The notes under the pieces were generated by a model. It made no database searches. It was not told the origin of the DNA and saw nothing but the letters and a program-made list of their open reading frames with translations. From positions 930,001 through 994,000 of the forward strand of contig NZ_SHNO01000001.1 of assembly GCF_026262645.1 (NCBI RefSeq): a stretch of 64,000 bases of DNA, given 5' to 3'. Position 1 is the first letter of the stretch, and each line of letters starts with the position of its first letter. Made by a program: the position numbers and the translations under genes. This DNA comes from Candidatus Marimicrobium litorale (GTDB lineage: Bacteria > Pseudomonadota > Gammaproteobacteria > Pseudomonadales > Halieaceae). Below are positions 51,301 through 59,517 of this stretch, piece after piece.

Positions 51301-51503
51301 GCCTCATACCCATTATGTCGGACAAGACCATCTCGACACAGATTTTCACGCCCATGGCTGTATCCCTGGCTTTTGGCGTACTGCTGGGCACGGTTATCAC
51401 CCTTTTTCTGGTGCCCTGCTTTTATCTCGTACTCGAGGACTTGGGCGCTTTCATGAATCGTTTTCGCACTGTAGACGACGACCCAACCCCGCAGCAGCAG
51501 TAG
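48327..51503 (+). CDS. RND efflux transporter permease (AcrB/HAE family)
   Basis: A 1058-aa inner-membrane proton-driven exporter with the duplicated 12-helix RND plan. TM1 (residues ~10-30) and TM7 (about 535-553) are each followed by large periplasmic loops. The proton-relay aspartates are in GILVDDAIVVGERVYAHEQM (about residues 396-397). A second-half equivalent, ALSGVVVNASLVLVDCINKH, is in TM10, and FFGVLTTMATFLPIL and RFRPIVLTSITTFVGLIP are family signatures. Substrate is probably lipophilic drugs or metabolites; heavy-metal type is less likely since the usual metal motifs are absent. Confidence 0.93.
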   Translation: MQKLIPWFVNNAVAANLLMLILIAGGLLALPQTHQEEFPTLDVDAVNIQVPYLGAAPAEVESAVCVRIEEAIEGTEGIDKVVSEASEGYCSVTVELVAGVDKTKASNDIKSKVDAIDSFPAETERPVTREISILATVFQIAISGPADERTLKLVGEKIRDDIAALPGVSQAVLQFSRPYEISVEVSEQTLRRHGLTLAAIGQAIAESSLDVPGGSIRTEAGEILLRTRGQAYSGREFDDIVVLTRMDGTSVTLGEIATVIDGFEDSDLQARFDGDPAVSVKVSRVGEEDIMLIAKRVKAYLVRAQEEAPEGIELTIWQDESQDLVDRLDTLSRNAVSGLLLVLLVLTLFLRFRLAMWVAAGIPIALLGAVALFPLTGTSISTMTVMAFILVLGILVDDAIVVGERVYAHEQMGKPRLEAASVGTLEVSLPVFFGVLTTMATFLPILSIPGPIGGFYRPLGYTVMLALVFSLVESQLILPSHLAHRGRKKRGLSNPLVRKWQTLQEHLSAAMERVASHYYLRAINTALQWRYLTLSAGLVVLLITASLFVSGRMQFQFFPAVEGTHLYATLTMPEGTPVEKTAEAVEQIEEAAERLRQELDINLPDGEPSNISHIFSSIGSFIPKGSINSRGQSQSNLAEIGIELNLPRDYSGVSTKQYANRWRALTGGIPDAVELGFTSEAFGMGKAISFELYGKDFNELRDAAAELRIALQGYNGVMDVSDSFRGGKQEVQLTLLPEARNLGLTQNDLGQQIRQAFYGYEAQRLQRGKDDIRVMVRFPEDERRSLGDLESMRIRTSEGIEVPISSVATASLARGYTTIRRMDGRRVVTVTADVNRTITTPETVIGAITGQALDDILSRYPGVSFALAGEAEERSESMGALVSTAMLALLIIYALLAIPLKSYLQPLVIMSVIPFGAVGAILGHLLLGMPLVFFSLLGIVALSGVVVNASLVLVDCINKHRATGESVMWAVSHAGSVRFRPIVLTSITTFVGLIPIMSDKTISTQIFTPMAVSLAFGVLLGTVITLFLVPCFYLVLEDLGAFMNRFRTVDDDPTPQQQ

Positions 51504-51547
51504 GCCGCACGCGGTGCAGGTGGCAGGGTGCCGCAGTGAACTCGCGG

Positions 51548-54106
51548 TTAGCTGACGCGCTTTCCTGTTGAACGGGTAGGTTCTGCAGTAAGTGGATCGT
51601 TCGGCCAGGGGTGCTTCGGATAGCGTCCGCGCATTTCCCGTCTGACCTCGTCATAACCCGTACGCCAGAAACCGGCAAGGTCCTGAGTTACCTGAAGGGG
51701 GCGCTGAGCCGGAGAGAGCAAATGGATCAACAGCAGCACCCGCCCCTCTGCTACTGACGGCGTCTCTTCACAGCCGAACATTTCCTGCAACTTGACCGCA
51801 AGCACCGGTGGCTCCTCACAGTAGTCGATCCTAATGCTGCTACCAGATGGCGCAACCCAGCGTTCAGGTGCCAGACGCTCCAGCTCAAGAGGCAACGGCC
51901 ATGCCAGTAGGGCACGCAGGATATGCTTCATATCAAGCTTCTGAAAATCTTCCAGACGACTGACTGAATCAAGGTACGGTAGTAGCCAGGTGTCCAATGT
52001 CGCCAGCAGGGCGGCATCAGACATATCCGGCCACGGATTTTCTTCATCAGGCCCAGCATTGCGATGCAACAGCATTATCCTGGCACGCCATTGCTGCAGG
52101 TTCGGACTCCATGGAAGTATCCCGAGACCTTTTTTACGCACTACTCCAAGGAGCGACTGCGCTCGCGCAGCACGGGGAATATCCTGCATCCGCTCCCGGA
52201 ACAAGGAAATACTGCCTACCATACCGCGACGCTCTGCCACAAATCGCCCGGCACGATCATCCCATTCGACACACTCCTGCTGTTGTACCACGGGGGACAG
52301 TATCTCCGAAAAGCAGGCGGGATTGAGGCGTACGGCACTGTAGATTTTGTCGATAGGCTGCCCGACCTTACCCCCCAAATCGGACACCGCAATCCATTCG
52401 TTGCCCGCTAGGCTATCACCGTCAGTCAGTACAGCTCGTCTGCCATTGGCCAGCTGGTACTTCACTCCGCCGGGTGACTGGAGTCGAGCAATGCGATCGG
52501 GGTATGCACTGGCGATCAGCACACCGAGTGTATCTTCCCCTTCAACGGAAACGCCGAACTTACGCGATTGGTGTACATCACGCGCAAGACGCCCGTAACG
52601 TCGCGCCTGCTTCCAGATCCTTTTGAACCAGCCCTGAAACGCTGACGGGCAGCGCGACTCACCCATGAGAATATCCAGCGCAGGCACAATATCCACGCCG
52701 TGCGATGAGAGGGGATTACGCTCGGACAAAACAGCCGCCAACAGGCACGCCGTTTCGAGGCTTTGGATATCGCAACCCACTAGCAACATGTGGGCAAGCC
52801 GAGGATGCAGTGGCATCTGGGCCAGACGCACACCGTGCGGCGTCAGCTGAAACCGTCCCTCATTATTTTTGAAGGCCGCACCGCATTGCTCCAACGTGCC
52901 GAGAGCCTGTCTGTAGGGCGCTTCCGGTGGCGACTGCGACCAGCGCAACTCTTTCGGATCCTGTACTCCCCAGGACAGTAACTGGAGGGCCATAGGAGCG
53001 AGATCTGATTGCAAGATCTCTGGCGTAGCGCGCGCCTCGAGGCGTTCATGCTGCTCCTCGCTCCAGAGACGATAACACACACCCGGCGCCAGCCGCCCGG
53101 CACGACCAAGGCGCTGTTCGGCCGAGGCTCGGGATACCCGCCGGGTGGTCAAGCGGGTAATGCCGCTTACAGGATCAAATACAGGCTCTCGCGCGAGGCC
53201 TGAATCAACCACCACATTGACACCTTCAATTGTCAGGCTCGTTTCTGCAACATTGGTAGCCAGTACAATTTTACGTTCGCCAGCGGGTGCAGGCGAAATT
53301 GCGCGCTGCTGCTGCTCCAGCGGCAGACCGCCGTACAGTGGCCGCAGCTGAATGGTTGCGTCATATGGCGCAAGCAGCCCGCTCAATGCTCTGCCCACCT
53401 CATTAATTTCGCGCTGACCGGGCAGAAACACCAGTAGACTGCCGGTCTGCTCCTGCAGCGCGCGCTGTATTGCTTTTACCAGGTACGTGACGACAGGGTC
53501 ACGCAATGAACGTGCGCCGAGGTAACACTCCTTGACAGGAAACTGACGCCCTTCTGCGGTGATGAGCGGCGCACCGCCTAGCAGCGAGGACACTCCGCTA
53601 CCATCAAGCGTCGCAGACATTACCAACAACTTCAAGGGCGGGCCTTCACGCAGCATACCGCGCCCATGCAGACAGAGTGCCAAGCACAGATCGGAATCGA
53701 GATTGCGCTCATGAAATTCATCAAAAATCACCAGCCCCACGTCTTCAAGGCCCGGGTCACGCTGCAGGCGCTGGGTAAGAATACCCTCCGTGATCACTTC
53801 AATCCGGGTGCTCTCACTGACCCGGCTCTCCATGCGAATGCGATAGCCCACTGTCTGACCCACTTCCTCGGCGAGCAGCATGGACATCCAATGGGCCGCT
53901 GCGCGCGCTGCGATGCGCCTCGGCTCCAGTACAAGAATCTTGCGGGCACCGAGCCATGGCTGGTTCAACAGACCAATAGGGATAAGTGTCGTTTTGCCGG
54001 CACCGGGAGGCGCCTGCAGCACGGCCTCGTCTGCCACTCTCAGACACTCTTTTAGTTCATCGAGGGCGGCACTGATAGGTAGCTGATCAATTGTTTGCTG
54101 TCGCAT
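51548..54106 (-). CDS. hrpB: ATP-dependent helicase HrpB
   Basis: DEAH-family RNA helicase. It is 852 aa. Motif I is APPGAGKTT (32-40), Ia is LVLEPRRIAARAAA, II is DEFH (129-132) and III is SAT (VMSATLD). Motif VI is QRLGRAGRLAPGVCYRLW. The helicase-associated domain and the family-specific C-terminal HrpB domain (about 640-830) follow. The cellular role in most bacteria is unclear; it is not the type III secretion hrpB. It converges with the RND gene (44 bp) and is divergent from the nnrU-like gene. Confidence 0.95.
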   Translation of the reverse strand: MRQQTIDQLPISAALDELKECLRVADEAVLQAPPGAGKTTLIPIGLLNQPWLGARKILVLEPRRIAARAAAHWMSMLLAEEVGQTVGYRIRMESRVSESTRIEVITEGILTQRLQRDPGLEDVGLVIFDEFHERNLDSDLCLALCLHGRGMLREGPPLKLLVMSATLDGSGVSSLLGGAPLITAEGRQFPVKECYLGARSLRDPVVTYLVKAIQRALQEQTGSLLVFLPGQREINEVGRALSGLLAPYDATIQLRPLYGGLPLEQQQRAISPAPAGERKIVLATNVAETSLTIEGVNVVVDSGLAREPVFDPVSGITRLTTRRVSRASAEQRLGRAGRLAPGVCYRLWSEEQHERLEARATPEILQSDLAPMALQLLSWGVQDPKELRWSQSPPEAPYRQALGTLEQCGAAFKNNEGRFQLTPHGVRLAQMPLHPRLAHMLLVGCDIQSLETACLLAAVLSERNPLSSHGVDIVPALDILMGESRCPSAFQGWFKRIWKQARRYGRLARDVHQSRKFGVSVEGEDTLGVLIASAYPDRIARLQSPGGVKYQLANGRRAVLTDGDSLAGNEWIAVSDLGGKVGQPIDKIYSAVRLNPACFSEILSPVVQQQECVEWDDRAGRFVAERRGMVGSISLFRERMQDIPRAARAQSLLGVVRKKGLGILPWSPNLQQWRARIMLLHRNAGPDEENPWPDMSDAALLATLDTWLLPYLDSVSRLEDFQKLDMKHILRALLAWPLPLELERLAPERWVAPSGSSIRIDYCEEPPVLAVKLQEMFGCEETPSVAEGRVLLLIHLLSPAQRPLQVTQDLAGFWRTGYDEVRREMRGRYPKHPWPNDPLTAEPTRSTGKRVS

Positions 54107-54277
54107 CGCCCGATTCTATCGAAGCGAGACAGCAACGACTAGCAGGAAATATGCCCCGAGAGGGTTGTTTTGGGCAACTGCCAGGTTACTCTCTGCGAGC
54201 GACCTCAACCGGTCGAGCTTGCCACTGCCAGTCGTTGTGGTCTAATGATGCAGTGATAGTTCACAAGGAAACGAACA

Positions 54278-54838
54278 ATGGCAATGCTGGTGCTAGGCGT
54301 TCTGCTATTCGCTTGCGTACATTTTGTCCCTTCCCTCACCCAGGGGTTCAAATCTACGGCTATAGAAAAGATCGGCGAGGATGGCTATAAGGGCATCTTC
54401 TCTTTAGTACTGCTGAGCTCCTTCGCATTGATGATTTTCGGGTGGCGCAGCACGGTGCCTACACACCTGTATATACCCCCTGCCGCCCTTCACCAGCCCG
54501 CGCTATTCGTACTCGCGCTGGCCTTCTGGCTGATGGCCGTCAGTCAGCGGGCGTCGCGCTTACGGCTGATTGTACGCCACCCTCAACTCGCCGGCGTTGC
54601 TCTGTGGGGCGCAAGCCACCTGTTACTGAATGGAGACAGCCGCGCCGTAGTCCTGTTTGGCGGCCTCGCATCCTGGGCGCTCTGTGAGATGTGCGCTATC
54701 AACCGACGTGAAGGCGGTTGGATCAAAAATGAGACGCCAACCTGGGCCAGCGAAGGGGTTAGCCTGCTAATTGCAGCGATCACCATCGCGGTTGTGGTCT
54801 ACATTCACCCCTGGCTTAGCGGTGTTCCTGTAGGGTAA
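54278..54838 (+). CDS. NnrU family membrane protein
   Basis: A 186-aa protein with five or six membrane helices and the family pattern: FACVHFVPSLTQGFKST near the start, then IEKIGEDGYKGIFSL, RHPQLAGVALWGASHLLLNGD and FGGLASWALCEMCAINRR. NnrU was named from denitrification clusters, but the fold is widespread and related to isoprenoid isomerase and methyltransferase-like membrane proteins. No nitrogen-oxide gene is near it. ATG 54278 follows AAGGAA by 8 nt. It is divergent from hrpB across 171 bp, which holds no other gene. Confidence 0.88.
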   Translation: MAMLVLGVLLFACVHFVPSLTQGFKSTAIEKIGEDGYKGIFSLVLLSSFALMIFGWRSTVPTHLYIPPAALHQPALFVLALAFWLMAVSQRASRLRLIVRHPQLAGVALWGASHLLLNGDSRAVVLFGGLASWALCEMCAINRREGGWIKNETPTWASEGVSLLIAAITIAVVVYIHPWLSGVPVG

Positions 54839-54857
54839 TCGCTGGCAAAAGCGGATG

Positions 54858-55823
54858 TTACAGCCCTGGCAGATCGCGGTAAGAAAACCGTGTTTTGATC
54901 TTTCCCGGCCATGGCTCCCCTGCCACTTCAGCATAGGGGTAAATAAAGTAATTAAGTGGCTGCTTCCGACTCGCTTCTGACAGGACGAGATCCCTGCCCG
55001 AACTGAAATGGATGCGATCAGCAGGATTACCGCCATACAGTGCCTCTCGCATTTCCGGGTGTTTCGCTGCTTCAGACGCGTCTATAGGCAACCATCCTGT
55101 CTCAGGCAAGTAAAAATGTACCCAACAATGGTAGCCGCCGATTTGCCCCTCGGGGCGGTCGGCAGGCACCGGAAAGCCGATCTCAAACTGGGCAGGAATA
55201 CCCTCGCTGCGCGCCAGTGATATAAACAGAGCGTGAAAATCCGTGCAATTCCCATAGCGCTCGTTACACGCCCAGAACGCATCTCCATTGCCCCACCCAC
55301 TGCCGGTTTTTTTATAGTCAACATTGTCCACAACCCAATCGTAGATCGCTCGTGCCGTGGCTGCACTCGATTCGTTCGAACGATTAGCGTAAATTTCCTT
55401 AAGAATCGGCTGCAGGATTTCGTGATTAACCGGCACCAGCAAATCGGCCTCCAGTGCTCTCAGGCGCTGCGATTCAGCCAGCTCCCCTGCGCCATAGGCC
55501 TCCACGGCTTGGCGTGCCAGTGTCCACGATAATCTAGCCTCCAGCGGGGTGCTGTCTCCCGCGTCGCGCCGCAAATGATAGTAACGATTGCCATGTATCG
55601 CTTCCTCGCCGATGCCCCCTTGCCAGGTACTTTGCAACGACTGCGTCAGGATTTTTTGACCAATCGAATTTGAAGGAATGGGCACGTATACCTCAACCGC
55701 TTCCCCTTGCGGAAAATCACTATTGAGCACCTCATAAATAAATTCAAAATGACGCTCCTCAGCATGCGCACAAAACGCGGGAATCGCCAGGCAGCAAAGA
55801 ATGGTAGTCAGAAAGTGACGCAT
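54858..55823 (-). CDS. Secreted transglutaminase-like (papain-fold) protein
   Basis: A 321-aa exported protein with a signal peptide (about 1-21, ending FCAHA). A beta-rich N-terminal part precedes a transglutaminase-like core with the triad Cys193 (YGNCTDFHALF), His232 (GGYHCWVHFY) and Asp248 (LPIDASEA). By family it could be a peptidase or amidase acting in the periplasm; no substrate can be read. ATG 55823 is chosen because it begins the signal peptide; the open frame to 55973 would put 50 unlikely residues before it. It converges with the NnrU gene (19 bp). Confidence 0.85.
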   Translation of the reverse strand: MRHFLTTILCCLAIPAFCAHAEERHFEFIYEVLNSDFPQGEAVEVYVPIPSNSIGQKILTQSLQSTWQGGIGEEAIHGNRYYHLRRDAGDSTPLEARLSWTLARQAVEAYGAGELAESQRLRALEADLLVPVNHEILQPILKEIYANRSNESSAATARAIYDWVVDNVDYKKTGSGWGNGDAFWACNERYGNCTDFHALFISLARSEGIPAQFEIGFPVPADRPEGQIGGYHCWVHFYLPETGWLPIDASEAAKHPEMREALYGGNPADRIHFSSGRDLVLSEASRKQPLNYFIYPYAEVAGEPWPGKIKTRFSYRDLPGL

Positions 55824-55902
55824 GAATCTGAGCCTTGCATAAACAATCACGGTGTAACCGTGCTGCTCCCTATGACCCGCACCTCGCACATATCCGCCCA
55901 CG

Positions 55903-56751
55903 CTACAGAGGATAATGAAAGTCGAGAATCTGTTCAGTATAGTCCCACAACCGCGCCGCAGCCGCTTCGTCACGGGCCCACCGGCGCGGCTTAACCGCCT
56001 TACAGTTCACAAAATACTCTCCGCTTACCTCCGTGACTTCTTCGCTGCTACATAAGTACAGCGACGTCTCAGCACCCTTCTCAGGCGTGCGAAAGAACGG
56101 CTTGAGCAACAGTGGCAGCACCTTCCCCATGAGGCCGCTGTTCTGAGTGCCAAGAGAGGTAGAAACAGCGCCGGGATGAAGGCAGTTTACCGTAATATGG
56201 TCATCGGCCAGGAGTTGAGCGAGATGACGCGTAAAGAGAATATTGGCTAGCTTGGAGCGACCGTACTCGTGAAACGTGCTGTATTTTTTTTGTGCCTGCA
56301 TATCGTTGTATCCCATGTCCTTAACGAAAGCGTGGGCGCCGGATGATACGTTCACAATGCGCGCAGCCCGGCCACTCCGCAACGCCGGTAGCAGCAGACC
56401 CGTTAACAAAAAGGGAGCAAAATGATTGACCGCCAGCGTCTCCTCGTAACCTTGCGCACTCTCTTTGCGTGACGTATTCACAATACCCGCGTTATTTAAC
56501 AACACGTCGAGGGTTTCGTTACGCAGCAGAAATGTCTTCGCCGCTTCGCGCACACTGGCAAGATCCGCCATGTCCATAATGATAATAGAGACTTCTCCGC
56601 CATGCTCGCGGATATCCCTTTCAAGTATCGCCGCCTTCTCCGGGCTGCGACAAAACAAGGTGAGTCGCGCACCTCGACGGGCCAGCTCGATACTCGCCGC
56701 TCGCCCAATGCCGGCAGTTGCCCCCGTTACAGCGATGTGCCTTCCCCTCAT
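55903..56751 (-). CDS. Short-chain dehydrogenase/reductase, retinol dehydrogenase-like
   Basis: A 282-aa NAD(P)-dependent SDR. The cofactor motif is TGATAGIGRAAS (about 9-20) with NNAG in the fourth strand (VLLNNAGIVNTS). The catalytic Ser lies in RIVNVSSGAHAF and the Tyr/Lys pair in YGRSKLANILFTRHL. The order and the ENYVPGAVST-like HPGAVSTSLGT segment resemble the animal RDH11-14/WWOX branch, frequent in bacteria acting on lipophilic ketones or retinoids. ATG 56751 has GAGG 5 nt upstream; ATG 56766 has no ribosome site. Substrate unknown. Confidence 0.88.
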   Translation of the reverse strand: MRGRHIAVTGATAGIGRAASIELARRGARLTLFCRSPEKAAILERDIREHGGEVSIIIMDMADLASVREAAKTFLLRNETLDVLLNNAGIVNTSRKESAQGYEETLAVNHFAPFLLTGLLLPALRSGRAARIVNVSSGAHAFVKDMGYNDMQAQKKYSTFHEYGRSKLANILFTRHLAQLLADDHITVNCLHPGAVSTSLGTQNSGLMGKVLPLLLKPFFRTPEKGAETSLYLCSSEEVTEVSGEYFVNCKAVKPRRWARDEAAAARLWDYTEQILDFHYPL

Positions 56752-56887
56752 AAAAACCTCGGTCATCGATACATTGACTTTTACTCTAACGGAATCACGT
56801 TGGCAGCGAAAGCCGGCACTGCCGGGACGCTTATCGCGGACTGCTCTCGGCAAACAGAAAGCTGACCGAACGCCGGGGGATTCGAAT

Positions 56888-58255
56888 CTACTCCTGCATT
56901 ACGCTGGCCAACCGATCCGGCTGACGCCACTTGCCACCGACCAGTCTGTAAAGGTAGAGCATAGCTAGCACCAGCAACATAACAACAAATACCCACCAGG
57001 AGATTAACGGTCCATAGCCGTAGACCACGATCACGAAATACTGGGCGATCAGCATTAACCAGTGTACCGACGTGGACGTCACCATTATCCAGCGAGTGTC
57101 ACCTGCGCCACGCAGTGCACCACCTGAAATGAGTATCGTGGCATCTGCCAGCATATACGTTACCAGCCCGATCATCATCTGGGTCGCAAGTATCCGAACG
57201 TCGGCGAAGTTTTCCTCACCGGTATTAAATACTTCGACCAACTCAGGCCGAAAAAGGAGAAAAAGGATGGCCAAAATTCCCGAATAACTAAACGCGATGA
57301 TAAACCCGGAAGAAATAATCTGAGTGGCTCGTTGCATGTCCCCTGCTCCGACGAATCGACCTATCATGCTCATGACGCCGATATTCAGGCCGATCATCGG
57401 AATGAAAGAAAGAAAATCCCAGTTGAAGACGATGGCCATCGCGGCACCCTCAACAACGCCATAGGACTGGAACAACAATAAAAACATGTTGAACGTTGCA
57501 ATGTTCATAAAAGACTCGAGCCCCGACGGCATACCCAGACGCAGGTAGCGCCGCATAATGCTCTTATCCAGCACCAGAGAGCCGTTTACCTTGAACTGCG
57601 AACGATGGTTTCTGGAGAGATAAAACAGCAAAAACACACCCGTGCTGAACAGAGTAGCCACAATCGTTCCGATGCCGGCACCCGCTATGCCCATCTCAGG
57701 CATACCCCATTTTCCAAATATCAACATCCAGGAAAGTGGAATATTAAGTGCCGCACCGAGGAGATCAGCCACCATGACCACGCGGGTTCGGCCTATCCCC
57801 GAAAAGTAACTGGCCAAACATGCTTTAATCAGCGTAAAAACACTACCTGCCATCAATATCTGAAAGTAAAGAGACTCGAGAGGTACTTGCCGGGAATCGT
57901 GTCCCATCAACTTGAAGGCGTCTCCACCGTACCAACCCATCAGCAGCAGCAGCGGTGTGCTAGCCAGTGCTATCAATACGCCTTGAGTAACCACGCGTGG
58001 ACACTTGGCGTAGTCGCCCGTGCCGTAGTATTGGGCAACCAGCGCGTTTCCGTACGTAATCAGCCCCATAAAGAGAGAAAAACAGACAAACGACGCTACA
58101 CCGCCGCCTAATGCAGCTGCGATGTGAGCGGAGTCTATGAAGGACATGAACAGACGATCGGTAAATATCATCGCCGCAAATGCACCCTGCGACACTACCA
58201 TTGGCAGTGACAGCCTCAGCAGCTCTCGCAGCGTTTTCAGTGAAATGTTTTTCAC
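56888..58255 (-). CDS. MATE family efflux transporter
   Basis: A 455-aa protein with 12 membrane helices in two halves. MATE hallmarks are RLSLPMVVSQGAFAAMIFTDRLFM in helix 1, GTGDYAKCPRVVTQG, GAALNIPLSWMLIFG and FNWDFLSFIPMIGLNIGVMSMIGRFVGAGD. Likely an ion-coupled exporter of cationic compounds; NorM-like. The start is GTG 58255 with AGG 6 nt upstream. It lies 181 bp after the glycosyltransferase cluster on the same strand, in a gap with no other gene, and so may be separate from it. Confidence 0.92.
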   Translation of the reverse strand: MKNISLKTLRELLRLSLPMVVSQGAFAAMIFTDRLFMSFIDSAHIAAALGGGVASFVCFSLFMGLITYGNALVAQYYGTGDYAKCPRVVTQGVLIALASTPLLLLMGWYGGDAFKLMGHDSRQVPLESLYFQILMAGSVFTLIKACLASYFSGIGRTRVVMVADLLGAALNIPLSWMLIFGKWGMPEMGIAGAGIGTIVATLFSTGVFLLFYLSRNHRSQFKVNGSLVLDKSIMRRYLRLGMPSGLESFMNIATFNMFLLLFQSYGVVEGAAMAIVFNWDFLSFIPMIGLNIGVMSMIGRFVGAGDMQRATQIISSGFIIAFSYSGILAILFLLFRPELVEVFNTGEENFADVRILATQMMIGLVTYMLADATILISGGALRGAGDTRWIMVTSTSVHWLMLIAQYFVIVVYGYGPLISWWVFVVMLLVLAMLYLYRLVGGKWRQPDRLASVMQE

Positions 58256-58436
58256 AGTTTGCCTGTTATTCGGCGGATCGAAGCGCCTGACTTTATAGAA
58301 TCAGCGCACCTTTACTGCACGCCAGTCTGGAATAGCCATATTTTCCCGATTGTGCAACAAAAAGAAAAGTACTCATAGGCGAGCACACGTGTGGGCAACC
58401 TACTGGACCTACCAGAGACAAACTCAGCTGAAATTT

Positions 58437-59456
58437 TTAAGAAAGTGGCTCGAGACGAAAAAGTCGGCCAATAGTTCGCTCAAGAACCACCCAGGCAAAC
58501 GCCGAAGCGCTATAAAGGTAATAGACCTGGTGAAATAGTACGGCCCGCAACGCAAAAAACAGACCGCCGCGCCGATTAAAAAAGAGGGCAATTTCCCAGT
58601 TGCCAAGCAACACCAACAAAACAGGCACAAGCAAAAGGGAAAAGCTGAGATAACCGAAGAACCAACCGAGCAATGAAAGGAGCAATATTCCAGCCAGGAT
58701 CGCCCTTATCTGCTCTGACATACCGACATTGAGATCATTGGGAATGCCATCACCAGCACTCATAATCAGACGGGACCAGGGAATGGCGCGCCTGAATATC
58801 TCAGTATGAATGAGATTCACGAATCGCCAGATTTTTAAATGCGTACACTGAACATCCCGCAACAGCCGAATTCTACCACCGTCATTTATGAGCCGGTGTC
58901 CGAGCTCTATGTCTTCGATGGACGGATACTTGTATCGTTCAACATTAAATCCGCCTGTGCTGAGAAATGCCTCACGCAAAATCGCGCCACAACCAGACCA
59001 AAACGTCTGAGCTTCCTCGTTTGCGCGGTGATGGTAATAATGGTGTACAAGATTCTTGTAGCGGGAGAAAAAGTTCTGTGCAGGCGGGTTACTGTCATAG
59101 GAGCCAAATACGGCGACGACACCCGGATGTTCAAAACCTTTCAGCAGAGCGCGGGCCGCATCCGGGTGCACCACCACGTCCGCGTCTACGAACCACAAAA
59201 CATTTCCCTCAGCGACTTCTGCCGCCTGGTTTCTCGCACCGCCAGGCCCGAGACGCCCGCCAGAATATAATACCCTGGCACCCGCTTCTCGCGCCATAAT
59301 GTCACTGCCATCCGTTGATCCGTCGTCGATTACAATCACCTCGAGGACTTCGCTGCACCGTTGCATATCGATTAGCGGTGGCAAGCTGTCGGAAAGGAAG
59401 CCGGTACCATTGAACACCGGCATAATGACGCTGATTGATAATGGCTCTTCTAACAC
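58437..59456 (-). CDS. Glycosyltransferase family 2 membrane protein
   Basis: A 339-aa inverting glycosyltransferase with the GT-A fold. ISVIMPVFNG opens the domain; VIVIDDGSTDGS (DDG about 44-46) and WFVDADVVV (DAD about 91-93) bind the nucleotide sugar and metal. SGCGAILREAFLSTGGF and EDIELGHRLINDGGRI are acceptor-side motifs. Two or three C-terminal membrane helices (about 250-330) anchor it. Start: GTG 59456, with GGAGAG 7 nt upstream; GTG 59498 is an alternative with no ribosome site. Donor and acceptor are unknown; likely a lipid-linked or surface glycan. It follows the GT1 gene closely. Confidence 0.85.
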   Translation of the reverse strand: MLEEPLSISVIMPVFNGTGFLSDSLPPLIDMQRCSEVLEVIVIDDGSTDGSDIMAREAGARVLYSGGRLGPGGARNQAAEVAEGNVLWFVDADVVVHPDAARALLKGFEHPGVVAVFGSYDSNPPAQNFFSRYKNLVHHYYHHRANEEAQTFWSGCGAILREAFLSTGGFNVERYKYPSIEDIELGHRLINDGGRIRLLRDVQCTHLKIWRFVNLIHTEIFRRAIPWSRLIMSAGDGIPNDLNVGMSEQIRAILAGILLLSLLGWFFGYLSFSLLLVPVLLVLLGNWEIALFFNRRGGLFFALRAVLFHQVYYLYSASAFAWVVLERTIGRLFRLEPLS

Positions 59457-59517
59457 GCTAAAACTCTCCAAACCCCATTTACTGTAACCGACTTGCACCG
59501 ATCGACATAGGACCTCA

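Noticed and set aside
51548-54106. Reading hrpB as a type III secretion component
   Set aside because: The sequence is a DEAH helicase with the HrpB C-terminal domain; the name is shared by coincidence and no secretion genes are present.
58350-58538. A 62-codon plus-strand frame between the MATE and GT2 genes
   Set aside because: Lys/Arg-rich translation, overlaps the GT2 C-terminus, no promoter or ribosome site.
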